Below are positions 27,431-36,909 of a stretch of 64,000 nt of DNA, one piece after another. The position numbers and the translations under genes are program-made. The stretch spans positions 1 through 64,000 of the forward strand of contig CAMATZ010000018.1 in NCBI GenBank assembly GCA_945861275.1. The letters run 5' to 3'. The notes beneath the pieces are model-generated. The model was not told the DNA's origin and did not search any database. It worked only from the letters and a program-made list of their open reading frames with translations. Source of the DNA: Bordetella parapertussis (GTDB taxonomy: Bacteria > Pseudomonadota > Gammaproteobacteria > Burkholderiales > SG8-41). Each line of letters opens with the position of its first letter. Position 1 is the stretch's first letter.

Positions 27431-28357
27431 ATGAATAAAAACAATAAGCTACAAACAATAGGTGTCATCGGCGTCGGTATCATGGGCGGCGCCATGGCTG
27501 AAGCGCTATGCGCCGCAGGTTATAAAGTTGTTGGCTACGATCCATCCGCGCCTGCACGCGCGCGTCTGCATAAGGCCGGCGGCCGTGCACTCGCGTCGCC
27601 CACGGCGGTGGCAGCCACCGCGGATGTAATTATCACCTCGCTCGCCAAAGCTACCGTGCTGGAGGAAGTCGTGGCAAAGATTTGTACGGCTAAGCGCGAG
27701 ACCTCACGCGCACCGTTGATCGTCATCGAAACCAGCACCCTCACGCTCGCCGACAAACAACGCGCGCAACAGACCCTCGCGCACGCGGGCGCGCAAACGC
27801 TTGATTGCCCGATCAGCGGCACGGCGGTGCGCATGAAATCGGGCGGCTGGACCATTTTCGCCAGCGGGCCGCAGGCCGCATTCAGGCGCGTGAAGCCGGT
27901 GCTCGATGTGTTCACGCACAATGTGCAGTACGTGGGCGCCTACGGCAACGGCGCCAAAATGAAATTCATCGCCAATCATCTGGTAGCGATTTACAACGTC
28001 GCGGTGGGCGAGACCTTGACCTTCGCGCGCAAAATGAAACTCGATCCGCAACAGGTGTGGGATTTGTTCTCCAGCAGTCCGGTGCTTGGCAACGGCGTGT
28101 TCAAGCTGCGCGGCAAGCTGATGGTGGAACAAAACTACCTGCCCGCTACCATGAAAGTCGAGGTGTGGCAAAAAGACATGCAGGTGATCGGCGACATGGC
28201 GAAATCGGTCGATTGCCCGCTGCCGCTGTTCACCGCCTGCGCGCCGCTCTACACCACCGCGATGGCGCAGGGGCTGTCGCAGCACGATACCGCGTCGGTG
28301 TGCGAGGTGTTGGGGCGGATGGCGGGGTTGAAAAGTGGTAACAGAAAATCACGATAG
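27431..28357 (+). CDS. NAD-binding beta-hydroxyacid dehydrogenase (3-hydroxyisobutyrate dehydrogenase family)
   Basis: The 308-residue protein has the N-terminal Rossmann motif GVIGVGIMGGAMAEALCAAG, the substrate-binding DCPISGTAVRMKSG, and the catalytic lysine block GNGAKMKFIANHLVAIYN. Family members oxidise 3-hydroxyisobutyrate, tartronate semialdehyde, 6-phosphogluconate and similar acids; the second motif is less typical than DAPVSGG, so the substrate is open. The first codons (ATGAATAAAAACAATAAG) are AT-rich and resemble the dispersed AATAAAAACAAATGG motif. It converges on a Bug gene. Confidence 0.9.
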   Translation: MNKNNKLQTIGVIGVGIMGGAMAEALCAAGYKVVGYDPSAPARARLHKAGGRALASPTAVAATADVIITSLAKATVLEEVVAKICTAKRETSRAPLIVIETSTLTLADKQRAQQTLAHAGAQTLDCPISGTAVRMKSGGWTIFASGPQAAFRRVKPVLDVFTHNVQYVGAYGNGAKMKFIANHLVAIYNVAVGETLTFARKMKLDPQQVWDLFSSSPVLGNGVFKLRGKLMVEQNYLPATMKVEVWQKDMQVIGDMAKSVDCPLPLFTACAPLYTTAMAQGLSQHDTASVCEVLGRMAGLKSGNRKSR

Positions 28358-28376
28358 GTTGACAGGGTAAGCCTGC

Positions 28377-29354
28377 TCACTCGGGTTTCACGCCCATGTC
28401 TTTGATGAGTTTGCCGTACTTGGCATACTCCGCCGCTACAAACTGGCCGAATGCTTCCTGCGTGTTGCCGACACCGTCGCTGCCCAAATCCTTTAACCGA
28501 TCCTTGATCTCGGGCAGGTTGACAATGCGCACCAGCTCGCGATTAAGACGCGCGACGATTTCGCCCGGCGTTTTCGCCGGGGCATGCACCGAATACCAGG
28601 CGCTGGCGGTGTACTCGGGCATGCCTGCTTCGGCGAAGGTGGGCACTTGCTGCAGGTCGGGCAAGCGCGTGGCGCGCGCGATGGCCAGCGCTTTGAGGCG
28701 GCCGCTTTTCACATGCGGCAGCACCGATGCGGCAGGGTCGGCCATCATCTGCGCTTCACCGCTGATGGTGCCGACTACCGCCGGCGCACCACCCTTGTAG
28801 GGAATTTGAATGATGTCGATTTTTGCCAGGCTCTTGAAGGTTTCGCCGAGCATATGCGCCGACGAGCCCGTGCCTGCCGAGGCATATTCAAGCTGGCCGG
28901 GCCGCCGTTTGGCGAGCGCGATCAATTCTTTTAACGAATTCACCGGCAGCGCCGGATTGACCACCAGCAGCGTGGGTGCGATCACCAGCAGCGTTACCGG
29001 ACTGAAATCACGCAGTGCATCGTAGCCGGGTTTGGCATACAGGTGCGGGCTGAAGGCGTGGGTGGCGATGGACGACAGCAGCAGCGTGTAACCATCGGGC
29101 GTTGCGCGCGCGACGAATGCCGTGCCGATGGTGGTGCCCGCGCCCGCGCGGTTTTCGACGATGACCTGCTGGCTGAAGGTCTCAGTGAGCTTCTGGCCGA
29201 AGATGCGCGCCAGCGTGTCGTTGCCGCCGCCGGGCGGGTAGGGCACGACGAGGCGTACCGGTTTTGCGGGGTATGGCGTTTGTGCGATGGTGGGCGTGAC
29301 GCTCAGCGTGAGCAGCGCCACAAGCAGGTTGCGGGTGAGTGTGAAAGGTCTCAT
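28377..29354 (-). CDS. Bug-family TTT solute-binding protein
   Basis: The 325-residue periplasmic receptor has a signal peptide (LTRNLLVALLTLSVTPTIA), VRLVVPYPPGGGNDTLARI, IVENRAGAGTTIGTAFVARA, TPDGYTLLLSS and IIQIPYKGGAPAVVGTISG. I chose ATG 29354 because GAGGAAA precedes it; the frame continues upstream to 29468 inside the MmgE gene. It follows that gene by eight bases on the same strand, so the two probably form an operon and the receptor may deliver the acid that the MmgE/PrpD protein processes. Confidence 0.9.
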   Translation of the reverse strand: MRPFTLTRNLLVALLTLSVTPTIAQTPYPAKPVRLVVPYPPGGGNDTLARIFGQKLTETFSQQVIVENRAGAGTTIGTAFVARATPDGYTLLLSSIATHAFSPHLYAKPGYDALRDFSPVTLLVIAPTLLVVNPALPVNSLKELIALAKRRPGQLEYASAGTGSSAHMLGETFKSLAKIDIIQIPYKGGAPAVVGTISGEAQMMADPAASVLPHVKSGRLKALAIARATRLPDLQQVPTFAEAGMPEYTASAWYSVHAPAKTPGEIVARLNRELVRIVNLPEIKDRLKDLGSDGVGNTQEAFGQFVAAEYAKYGKLIKDMGVKPE

Positions 29355-29362
29355 GATTTTCC

Positions 29363-30766
29363 TCAATTGGGCGCCAGCAATTCGGTTATCGTATTGACGT
29401 TGGCGACAGTTTCCAATGCAAGCACGGCATCGCGTATGCGCGCAGGCTGGTCGCCGCTCAGGCTGCACGTCGCGTTGTCCATGAATTTGGCGATGATAGC
29501 GGTTTCTCCGAGCGGGCGTTCCGGTGCGCCGCGATGCACATCCTCGCGTTGTTCGAAACTGCGGCCATCGTGTGTGGTGACGTTTACCGCCCCCGAATAA
29601 AATTTCGGAAACGTGGTGTGCAGATCAATTTCGTATTCGGTGCGCTCGATGAGCGCGAGCACTTCGGGGTCCGCCAGCGCCGCGGGCTTCAGATCGGCAA
29701 GTCCGTAGCGCCCGCGCGCCAGCGCCACCGCAACGCCGTAGTACACACTGAACACTGCCGCGTAGGTGTCGGTGGGTTTGCGCCGTATCGCGGCGGGTAT
29801 GCACACCGTTTCGATGGCTGCCTGTGGCAACAACACGCGCACCTTTTCGATATCCGCCGCGCGCAAGCCATGCTGGCGGTGCAGCGTACATGCCGCGTCG
29901 ATGGACGCAATGCTGAAGTAACACGCGGGTATCGGTTTGAAGGCGACTTTATCGATTTCCCAGATTTCATTGAAGCCGTGGGTGGCGAGGCTGATGTCGC
30001 TGCGTGCTGCGTGGATGCCGAGGTACACGCGATACAAGCCGTTATTCCCCTCGTATGGCAACGTCGGGCCGACGTAGCCGCCTTTGGCGAGCAGCGCCGC
30101 GGTGATGCCGCCCACGCCCGCCCAGCCCGGATGCATGCGCTTGGTCCACGCCATTTCCTCGACGAATTCCTGATTGCCCGAGGCGGTGCTGTAGGCGATG
30201 CCTTGCGCATTGGCGAGTTCAGCGGCGTTCAGTTCAAGCAGCCGCCCCGCGATGATCGCGGTGCCGAACACGCCCGCCACGCCGATGGGATAGAAGCCCT
30301 GCTCCTTGAAGCCGCCCTTGGCCACCGCGCCAATGCGCATCGAACACTCCATGCCGGCGATGTAGGCGAGCAGCATTTGCGATCCGCTTTTGCCGAGTGC
30401 CGCCGCCAGCGTGAGTGCTGCGGGCATGCAGGCTGCGCCGGCATGGACGCGCGCACTGATTGAGGTGTCGTCAAAATCGAGGCCGTGCGTGAGTATGCCG
30501 TTGGCGAGCACGGCGTCGCGCACCGCCAGCCGTTGCGGCAGGCCGATCACTTGCGCCTCGCCCGTATCCAGCGCCGCAAGTCCGCGCACCGCGCGCCGTC
30601 CGAATTCAAACGATGCCGCGGCGAGCGCTACGCCGATGGCATCGAGCAACAACAACTTCGCGCGTGAGCGGGTTGCCTGCGGAATTTTATCGAGCGTAAG
30701 CCCGGCGGCGAAGTTGCCGAGTTGCTGGGCGATGGTGCTGTTGGTGGTGTTCATAATGGTGTTCAT
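29363..30766 (-). CDS. MmgE/PrpD family protein
   Basis: The 467-residue protein fits the MmgE/PrpD family of 2-methylcitrate dehydratases, iminodisuccinate epimerase and cis-aconitate decarboxylase. It has ANGILTHGLDFDDTSISARV with HAGAACMPAALTLA, the family's conserved active-site region, YPIGVAGVFGTAI, and MHPGWAGVGGITAALLAKGGY. Without methylcitrate synthase genes nearby it is more likely one of the many uncharacterised members acting on a di- or tricarboxylate. Coupling to a TTT receptor supports that substrate class. Confidence 0.9.
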   Translation of the reverse strand: MNTIMNTTNSTIAQQLGNFAAGLTLDKIPQATRSRAKLLLLDAIGVALAAASFEFGRRAVRGLAALDTGEAQVIGLPQRLAVRDAVLANGILTHGLDFDDTSISARVHAGAACMPAALTLAAALGKSGSQMLLAYIAGMECSMRIGAVAKGGFKEQGFYPIGVAGVFGTAIIAGRLLELNAAELANAQGIAYSTASGNQEFVEEMAWTKRMHPGWAGVGGITAALLAKGGYVGPTLPYEGNNGLYRVYLGIHAARSDISLATHGFNEIWEIDKVAFKPIPACYFSIASIDAACTLHRQHGLRAADIEKVRVLLPQAAIETVCIPAAIRRKPTDTYAAVFSVYYGVAVALARGRYGLADLKPAALADPEVLALIERTEYEIDLHTTFPKFYSGAVNVTTHDGRSFEQREDVHRGAPERPLGETAIIAKFMDNATCSLSGDQPARIRDAVLALETVANVNTITELLAPN

Positions 30767-30813
30767 ATTCGGGTTTCATCCGGCTTTCGTGTCGAAAAGC
30801 AACCTATCATGTG

Positions 30814-30833
30814 ATTCCCGCCTGCGCGGGAAT
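30814..30833. repeat. Short half-element hairpin
   Basis: ATTCCCGCCTGCGCGGGAAT is a perfect hairpin upstream of the MmgE/PrpD start. It looks like a single arm of the ATTCC-type repeats seen three times elsewhere in the window. Confidence 0.7.
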
Positions 30834-30930
30834 GACAGAGGCGGAGTGGCGCAGTGCGCATCGCGCACGCGCAAGTACCGCTGGCCCTGTGTGGTAAATT
30901 TGTGCCGACAGGTTATGCGAAAGAGGCGGC

Positions 30931-31818
30931 ATGGTGCAATACATCTACGGTTATGATGAACTCAATATCGCGCCAGACAATCCTACCAGCGCCAGAGTTG
31001 AGTCGCGCCGCGTGTTGTCGGGGCCGACGCTGGAAACCGGCAAGTCTTCCACCATCGGCGCGGTGCTCTACGGTGTACATATCGCGGTGGCGCTGGCGGG
31101 GCAGGCCGCCGGTTCCGGCGCCAAGGCGCACACGCATCCGAACGAGCAGTTCAATTACATACTGCAAGGCGTGATGGTGTCGGACATCGACAACGAAAAA
31201 CAAACCTTCGGCGAGAAGGGCATGCTCGTACACACGCCGTCGATGTCGGTGCATACGGGGCAGGCGTGTCCCGATGAAGACCTGCTGTTCTTTGCCATGA
31301 AAGACACGCGTCACGGCATCACTGGACCGCCGGTCGATGGCAAGTATGACGGGCCGTTTTTTCTGCCGGGCTTCGGCAAGCGCGCGCATGAAGCGAAACA
31401 AACCACGGCGCAAATGATGGACGCATCAGGCACCGATCCTGCGGGCGAAAAGACACGCTATATATATGATTTTAATGATCTTTCTGAAAACCTCGATCGC
31501 GTTGCCAGCGCACGCATGGTGGCGGGACTGCAGTTGGCCAGCGGCGTGAAGGGCGGCTTATTGATCAGCGAAAAACTGCAAGTGGCGGTGCTCGAACTCG
31601 CGCCCGGCGCTACACTGCCCACGCATGGGCATGAGAACGAACAGTTCACGCTGGTGGCCGAAGGCGACGTGCATGCGTATGTTGCGGGCAACTCGCATCG
31701 CGTGCGCGAGCGCTTTGTGATTCATGTGCCGCCGCTGGTGTCGCATGGCATTATTGCGGGCACCAGGGGCGCGCGTATAGTGACGGTGCAGGACACGCGG
31801 TTTGCGTTTGCGGGTTGA
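30931..31818 (+). CDS. Bicupin-domain protein
   Basis: The 295-residue protein contains two cupin barrels. The first has AHTHPNEQFNYILQGVMVSD and HTPSMSVHTGQAC (about residues 70-115), the second PTHGHENEQFTLVAEGDVHA and VIHVPPLVSHGIIAGT (about 230-280). Each has H-x-H-x(4)-Q, where a Glu is more usual, plus a later His, so metal binding is likely. Bicupins include gentisate-type dioxygenases and oxalate decarboxylases; neither can be assigned here. It is followed 20 bases later by a TauD-type dioxygenase, probably in one operon. Confidence 0.82.
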   Translation: MVQYIYGYDELNIAPDNPTSARVESRRVLSGPTLETGKSSTIGAVLYGVHIAVALAGQAAGSGAKAHTHPNEQFNYILQGVMVSDIDNEKQTFGEKGMLVHTPSMSVHTGQACPDEDLLFFAMKDTRHGITGPPVDGKYDGPFFLPGFGKRAHEAKQTTAQMMDASGTDPAGEKTRYIYDFNDLSENLDRVASARMVAGLQLASGVKGGLLISEKLQVAVLELAPGATLPTHGHENEQFTLVAEGDVHAYVAGNSHRVRERFVIHVPPLVSHGIIAGTRGARIVTVQDTRFAFAG

Positions 31819-31838
31819 TTCTGAAGGGAGTGATAGCG

Positions 31839-32672
31839 ATGATAGTGACACAGCTTTCTCCGAATATCGGCGCGGAGGTAACCGGCATCGATCTGCGTGA
31901 GCCCATCGATGCTGCGACGCGAGCCAAACTCAACGCAGCCGTGGTTGAGCATGTGGCCCTCGTCATCCGCGATCAGGATTTCACGCCCGAGCAATATCTC
32001 GCGGCGGTTTCACTGTTCGGCGAGCCGATGGAGCAGCACTTCACGCAGTACGCGCTGCCCGCTTGCCCGCTGGTGCATGAGGTATCGAACCAGCATCAGG
32101 ATAAATCGGGCAAGCGCGTGAAGCACGGCGCCGGCTGGCACACCGACCACACCAATCACCTGCGGCCGCCGAAAAACACCAGCCTTTACGCTGTTGCGCT
32201 GCCGTCAAAAGGCGGCGACACGGCGGTGGTCAATATGCGCGCCGGCTACGACGCGCTGCCCGAAGCCATGCGGCAGAAAATACAGGGGATGAAGACGGTC
32301 AACGTGTTTCAGGGCAGCGCATCTGCACGCTATTCCGGGCAGTCCGCCGATGCGCAGGTCGAGAAGAAGCCTGAGCCGGTGCTGCAACCGCTGGTGCGCA
32401 CCAATCCCGACAACGGCAAGAAAGCACTGTACTTTCATCCGGTGAAGACCGAGAACATTGTCGGCATGAGCGCCGGGGATACACAGGCGCTGCTCAACGA
32501 TCTGCTTGAGCGCACGGTTAAGGACGAGTTTATCTACCGCCACCACTGGCGCAAGGGCGATATGTTGATCTGGGACAACCGCGCGGCGATGCACCGCGCG
32601 CATTTCGACTACGACCCGGACGAGTTTCGTCTGCTCTACCGCGTGCTGGTGCGCGGGGAAGTGCCGTTTTAG
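31839..32672 (+). CDS. TauD/TfdA-family Fe(II)/2-oxoglutarate dioxygenase
   Basis: The 277-residue enzyme begins NIGAEVTGIDLREPID and has the metal motif GAGWHTDHTNHLRPP, then GGDTAVVNMRAGYDALP, and the distal block MLIWDNRAAMHRAHFDYDPD with EFRLLYRVLV. AGGGAG lies about nine bases before ATG 31839, which I prefer to the upstream in-frame start at 31815 that overlaps the bicupin stop. Substrates of the family are carboxylated or sulfonated small molecules. Its relation to the 18510 paralogue is distant. Confidence 0.92.
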   Translation: MIVTQLSPNIGAEVTGIDLREPIDAATRAKLNAAVVEHVALVIRDQDFTPEQYLAAVSLFGEPMEQHFTQYALPACPLVHEVSNQHQDKSGKRVKHGAGWHTDHTNHLRPPKNTSLYAVALPSKGGDTAVVNMRAGYDALPEAMRQKIQGMKTVNVFQGSASARYSGQSADAQVEKKPEPVLQPLVRTNPDNGKKALYFHPVKTENIVGMSAGDTQALLNDLLERTVKDEFIYRHHWRKGDMLIWDNRAAMHRAHFDYDPDEFRLLYRVLVRGEVPF

Positions 32673-32683
32673 AGCTTTCGCAT

Positions 32684-33730
32684 TTATGCGAGCGTCCCGA
32701 GCGCCTTTTCAACCCTCGGCTTGACCTCGCCGATCATCAGTTCCATCGAGCGCATCGCCGCCTTGTGCGGCGTGTTGCCGACCTTGAACGAAAAGCACAC
32801 ATGCACCGGCTCGCCCGCACGGATCTCGGCGACAAGTTTTTCGGCGACCGTATCGACATCGCCGATCAGCAGATCGTTGTGGATGGTTTCGAGCGACGGC
32901 TCGTCGGGGAACGGCACATCGACCAATACGGTGCCTTGCATGACTTCCTTCCGTCGCCTCAAGCTGGAGGCGAGCCGCGACTGATAGCGCGCGTTCTCGG
33001 CAAAGCGCATCCCTTCTTCGCGGCTGCCGGTGATGTGGGCGAAGCGGTTGACCGTCATGTGTGCCCGCGACACCGGCACATTCTCGGCGGCAAACGCGGC
33101 GACAACGTCGGCATATTGCCCGGCCAGCAATTGGGTGCCGCCCAGCCGGCCCGACGTCAGCACCCGATAGCCGTGCCGCGCGGCGGCGCGGAACATCGGG
33201 GGGGCATGGCCGGCGACGTAGATCGGCAGCGGTTTTTGCACGGGGCGGGCAGAGATATGCGTTTCCGGTATCTGGTAGTGCTTGCCGTTGTAGGTGAAAA
33301 AATCCCGGCTGAAAGCGAGATCGAGGATGTCGCAGAACTCGTCGGTCATTGCGAGATTCTGCGCGAGGTCAACGCCAAAACGCTCGAATTCGTAGGGCTG
33401 ATAACCGGCGCCTATGCCGAGCATCAGCCGGCCATTTGATATGGCATCCGCAGTGGCGATTTCGGCGGCAAGCCGCACAGGGTTATACAAGGGCAACACC
33501 ACCACCGCAGTGCCGAGCCGGATCTTTTTGGTGGTTGCTGCACAATGCGCCACCATCATCAAGGGCGACGCACACAGGCAATAATTCGAGAAATGGTGCT
33601 CGGCGAACCAGGCGATCGTGTAGCCGAGTTCGTCGGCCAGCTTGGTCTGCTCGGCGACTTCACCAAACACCTGCGCCGTCGGCTTGTCCGCTTCGCGCGC
33701 GCCCATCAAATTGAATATTCCGAATTCCAT
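32684..33730 (-). CDS. LLM-class flavin-dependent oxidoreductase
   Basis: The 348-residue protein fits the bacterial luciferase-like monooxygenases: MEFGIFNLMGAREAD, ELGYTIAWFAEHHFSNYC, ASPLMMVAHCAATTKKIRLG, VVVLPLYNPVRLAAEIATAD and GRLMLGIGAGYQPYEFERFG. These enzymes use reduced FMN or F420. GGAGGA precedes ATG 33730; the longer frame to 33898 adds no family sequence. It is convergent with the TauD-type gene and divergent from the NHL-repeat gene. The substrate is unknown. Confidence 0.9.
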   Translation of the reverse strand: MEFGIFNLMGAREADKPTAQVFGEVAEQTKLADELGYTIAWFAEHHFSNYCLCASPLMMVAHCAATTKKIRLGTAVVVLPLYNPVRLAAEIATADAISNGRLMLGIGAGYQPYEFERFGVDLAQNLAMTDEFCDILDLAFSRDFFTYNGKHYQIPETHISARPVQKPLPIYVAGHAPPMFRAAARHGYRVLTSGRLGGTQLLAGQYADVVAAFAAENVPVSRAHMTVNRFAHITGSREEGMRFAENARYQSRLASSLRRRKEVMQGTVLVDVPFPDEPSLETIHNDLLIGDVDTVAEKLVAEIRAGEPVHVCFSFKVGNTPHKAAMRSMELMIGEVKPRVEKALGTLA

Positions 33731-33937
33731 CGCCGCATCCTCCAGGGAAAAGAACTTTAAACACCATTTTTCACGAACGGGCAATGTAGCGCCGGCCCGG
33801 CGACCCGTCAACCGCGCGCGCAGTCGAAGTCGGTGATAGGGTAGCGCGGTGCAAGTGTTATCACGAAGTATGCGGTTGGGCGTAAACTGCGAAGACATCG
33901 TCCACTCGCGCTACCGCAACCACGGAGGAAACAAACC

Positions 33938-34813
33938 ATGGCACAACCAGGCACAGGCAAGCTAGCCTACCAACTGGTCCGCGATTGGCCCAAAATGCCC
34001 AAGGGCGAATCCCTCGGCGTGGTTAGCAGAGTGGCGACCGATTCGCAGGATCGCGTCTACGTTTTCCAGCGCAAGGATCCGCCGGTCGTGATATTCGACC
34101 GCGATGGCAACTACCTGGGCTGCTGGGGCATCGGCGCGGTGAAAGAAGCGCATGGCCTGAAAATCGTCGACGATATTGTGTACACCACCGATCGCCCTGA
34201 CTCGGTTGCTGTGTCGTTTACGCTGGACGGCAAGCCGTTGCTGGTGCTCGGCAAACGCGGCGTGCATTCCGATACCGGTTGCAAAGGATCGCCCTGGCTG
34301 GCGGAGCGTGCCGGCGGCCCGTTCAATCATCCCACCGAGATGATGCCGCATCCCAACGGCGACATTTATGTGACTGACGGCTACCGCAACAGTCGCGTGC
34401 ACCGCTTTACGCGTGACGGCCAGTTGAAGACGTCATGGGGTACGCCGGGCAATGCGGATGATCAGTATCACCTGCCGCACAGTATCGCGATCGATCCTGA
34501 GGGCAAGCTCTACGTTGCCGATCGCGCCAACCGGCGTATCAAGATATTGTCGCCGGATGGCGAACTCCTTGGCATGTGGACCGGCATGGGCGGCCCGAAC
34601 GACATCACGCTGGGCAAGGACGGCTTGTTCTACATTGCCGAGCAGGAGCATGACGACAAGCCGGCCTATATCTGTGTGCGTGATCGTGAAGGTAACGTGC
34701 TTACCCGTCTCGAAAGCCGCCATATACACGGCGTAGGCGTAGACTCGCGCGGCGACATCTATGCGGGCCTGACCGTGGATCATAGCGTAGACAAGTTTGT
34801 CCGCGTGAACTGA
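33938..34813 (+). CDS. NHL-repeat protein, peptidyl-hydroxyglycine lyase-like
   Basis: The 291-residue protein is a beta-propeller of NHL repeats: VSRVATDSQDRVYVFQRKDP, HPTEMMPHPNGDIYVTDGYR, LPHSIAIDPEGKLYVADRAN and IKILSPDGELLGMWTGMG. The HNP-type turns and YVTDGYRNSRVHRF resemble peptidyl-alpha-hydroxyglycine lyases, where His and Tyr hold zinc and calcium. No signal peptide is visible. A bacterial substrate is not known. Two Bug genes follow on the same strand after 34 and 41 bases, so it probably heads that operon. Confidence 0.85.
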   Translation: MAQPGTGKLAYQLVRDWPKMPKGESLGVVSRVATDSQDRVYVFQRKDPPVVIFDRDGNYLGCWGIGAVKEAHGLKIVDDIVYTTDRPDSVAVSFTLDGKPLLVLGKRGVHSDTGCKGSPWLAERAGGPFNHPTEMMPHPNGDIYVTDGYRNSRVHRFTRDGQLKTSWGTPGNADDQYHLPHSIAIDPEGKLYVADRANRRIKILSPDGELLGMWTGMGGPNDITLGKDGLFYIAEQEHDDKPAYICVRDREGNVLTRLESRHIHGVGVDSRGDIYAGLTVDHSVDKFVRVN

Positions 34814-34847
34814 GCGGCTTCTACAACGTCGATAAGGTGCCTGCACC

Positions 34848-35822
34848 ATGAAATCTCGCCCCATTCCGCTGACGATCTGTGTTGCACTTGCCATTCCGGC
34901 GGTCACGGCCGATCTTGCATTGGCGCAGTCGTACGCGACCCGGCCATTGCGACTGCTGGTCTCGTTTCCGCCGGGAGGCGCCACCGATATCAGTGCGCGG
35001 ATGCTGGCGCCGAGACTCATCGAAAGCCTCGGGCAACAGGTAATCGTAGACAACCGGCCGGGGGCGAGCGGCATGATCGCGACCGCGCTACTGGCGCGGG
35101 CGGCGGCGGACGGCCACACCATTATGGTGGTCGATGTGGCGCATGGCGCGAACCCGGCGCTTAACGACAAGATGCCCTATGACACACTGAAAGACATTGC
35201 GGCGGTGAGCCTGCTGGTGCGGATTCCCATGTTCCTTCTCGTGAACCCGGCGCTGCCGGCGCAATCGGTCAAGGAATTGATCGTGCTCGCCAGGGCGAAT
35301 CCCGGCAAATACAACTACGGGTCGGCCGGACTCGGCAGCACCATGTATCTGATCGCCGAGCTGTTCAAGGCTACGGCAGGTATCGATCTCGTGCACGTCG
35401 CCTACAAGGGTGGCGGCCAGGCGTTAGCCGACGTGATGGGCGGCCAGATTCCTATAACCTTCCTCTCGACCGCGGCCTCGCTGCCCCAGGTCAAGGCCGG
35501 GCGGGTGCGCGCGCTGGGCATCTCCGGCCGGGAGCGCAGCCCCGTCGCCCCCGAAGTACCAACCGTCGCTGAGAGTGGTGTGCCGCGTTTCGAGTTTTAT
35601 CTGTGGCAAGCGATGATCGCGCCCGCCGGCATGCCGCGTCCGGTCATGGCCACGCTCAACGGCGCGGTAACCGCCGCGCTCAATCACGCGGAAACGAAGG
35701 AGCGCTATATCAGTCTGGGCGCCGAACCCACCCCGACAACGCCGCAACAGGCCGACGCGCACGTCCGTGCGGAAGTCGAGCGCTGGATCAAGACACTCAA
35801 GCCTGCGCCGGCAGCCCGTTGA
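34848..35822 (+). CDS. Bug-family TTT solute-binding protein
   Basis: The 324-residue receptor has a signal peptide ending near ALAQS, LRLLVSFPPGGATDISARML, VIVDNRPGASGMIATALLAR, DLVHVAYKGGGQALADVM and GMPRPVMATLNGAVTAAL. The PPGGATD loop and DNRPGASG are standard. It is followed by another Bug gene after 41 bases; the two share the DNRPGASGMI block, which suggests fairly recent duplication, yet they differ widely elsewhere. Confidence 0.9.
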   Translation: MKSRPIPLTICVALAIPAVTADLALAQSYATRPLRLLVSFPPGGATDISARMLAPRLIESLGQQVIVDNRPGASGMIATALLARAAADGHTIMVVDVAHGANPALNDKMPYDTLKDIAAVSLLVRIPMFLLVNPALPAQSVKELIVLARANPGKYNYGSAGLGSTMYLIAELFKATAGIDLVHVAYKGGGQALADVMGGQIPITFLSTAASLPQVKAGRVRALGISGRERSPVAPEVPTVAESGVPRFEFYLWQAMIAPAGMPRPVMATLNGAVTAALNHAETKERYISLGAEPTPTTPQQADAHVRAEVERWIKTLKPAPAAR

Positions 35823-35863
35823 TCACCGTGGTGCACTTGGATTGTGAATTCACCGAGGACGAC

Positions 35864-36832
35864 ATGAAAAAACACACCGCACGGACTGCCATCGCATTGC
35901 TGGCTATGGCTTTGTGCGCCGACGTGGCCGCGCAAGCCTATCCCGCGAAGCCTGTACGCTGGATCGTGCCTTATCCGCCCGGGGGCAGTACCGACGTCAT
36001 CGCTCGCACGGTCGGACAGAAGCTCGGCGAAGCGTGGGGTATTCAGATCATCATTGATAATCGTCCTGGCGCGAGCGGGATGATCGGCACCGATATCGTT
36101 GCCAAGAGCGCAGCCGACGGTTACAGCGTGGCCAGTGTCGCCAGCAGCCACGTGCTGCATCCGAGCCTCTACCGCCAGGTGCCGTTCAATACCATCAATG
36201 ACTTCACGCAGGTCGTGATGCTGGTGCGCTCGCCGAACCTGATCTGCGTCCATCCGTCGCTGCCGGCGCGCTCGATCCGGGAATTGGTTGCGCTTGCCCG
36301 TGCCCGTCCCGGCACATTGGTATACGGCATTGGTGGACTCGGCAGCTCGAATCATCTCGGTGGGGAAATGTTCAAGGCGCTCGCAAAGATCGACATCACG
36401 CCGATTCCCTACAAAGGCTCGGGACCCGCCTTGATCGATGCGATTGGCGGTCAGATTCCGATGTTGATCCAGACCATCACATCGGCGGGACCATCCGTCA
36501 AGGGCGGAAAGCTGCGGGCACTCGCCGTCACCAGTAAAAAACGCTATGCGGCGTTTGCCGACGTTCCGACCCTTGATGAATCCGGCTTTCCCGGGTTCGA
36601 TAGCTCCGAATGGTGGGGCATGCTGGGCCCTGCCGGAATGCCCAAAGATGTTGTGGCGAAGTTAAACGCCGAGATCGATCGGGTTATGAATCTCCCCGAA
36701 GTGCAGGTGAGATTCTCAGAGATCGGCACCAGTTACATCGGCGGCACGCCGGAGCAGGCGGGCGCGTTCTTTCGCGCTGAAATGGCCAAGTGGTCGAAGG
36801 TCGCCAAAGCTGCGGGATTGAAGCCGGAGTAA
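35864..36832 (+). CDS. Bug-family TTT solute-binding protein
   Basis: The 322-residue receptor has the lipid-free signal peptide RTAIALLAMALCADVAAQA, VRWIVPYPPGGSTDVIART, IIIDNRPGASGMIGTDIVAK, SAADGYSVASVASS and ITPIPYKGSGPALIDAIGG. ATG 35864 is 41 bases after the previous Bug stop; the frame opens earlier (35603) inside that gene but without signal sequence. Two adjacent receptors with different ligand-loop residues may serve two acids. Confidence 0.9.
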   Translation: MKKHTARTAIALLAMALCADVAAQAYPAKPVRWIVPYPPGGSTDVIARTVGQKLGEAWGIQIIIDNRPGASGMIGTDIVAKSAADGYSVASVASSHVLHPSLYRQVPFNTINDFTQVVMLVRSPNLICVHPSLPARSIRELVALARARPGTLVYGIGGLGSSNHLGGEMFKALAKIDITPIPYKGSGPALIDAIGGQIPMLIQTITSAGPSVKGGKLRALAVTSKKRYAAFADVPTLDESGFPGFDSSEWWGMLGPAGMPKDVVAKLNAEIDRVMNLPEVQVRFSEIGTSYIGGTPEQAGAFFRAEMAKWSKVAKAAGLKPE

Positions 36833-36845
36833 CGATAGCCCTCGA

Positions 36846-36873
36846 TTGACCGCGCGCCGGTGCGTGCTATAGT
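36846..36873 (+). promoter_or_regulatory. Candidate promoter for NIPSNAP-Bug operon
   Basis: TTGACC (36846-36851), a 16-base spacer and TATAGT (36868-36873) each match five of six consensus bases. The start codon at 36910 lies about 30 bases past the predicted transcript start. Confidence 0.55.
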
Positions 36874-36909
36874 TTCTGTCCCCCGAAAAAATTCCATGTG
36901 AGGTGTGCC

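Noticed and set aside
29363-30766. Assignment as 2-methylcitrate dehydratase PrpD
   Set aside because: No prpB, prpC or acnD genes are nearby; the wider MmgE/PrpD family call is safer.
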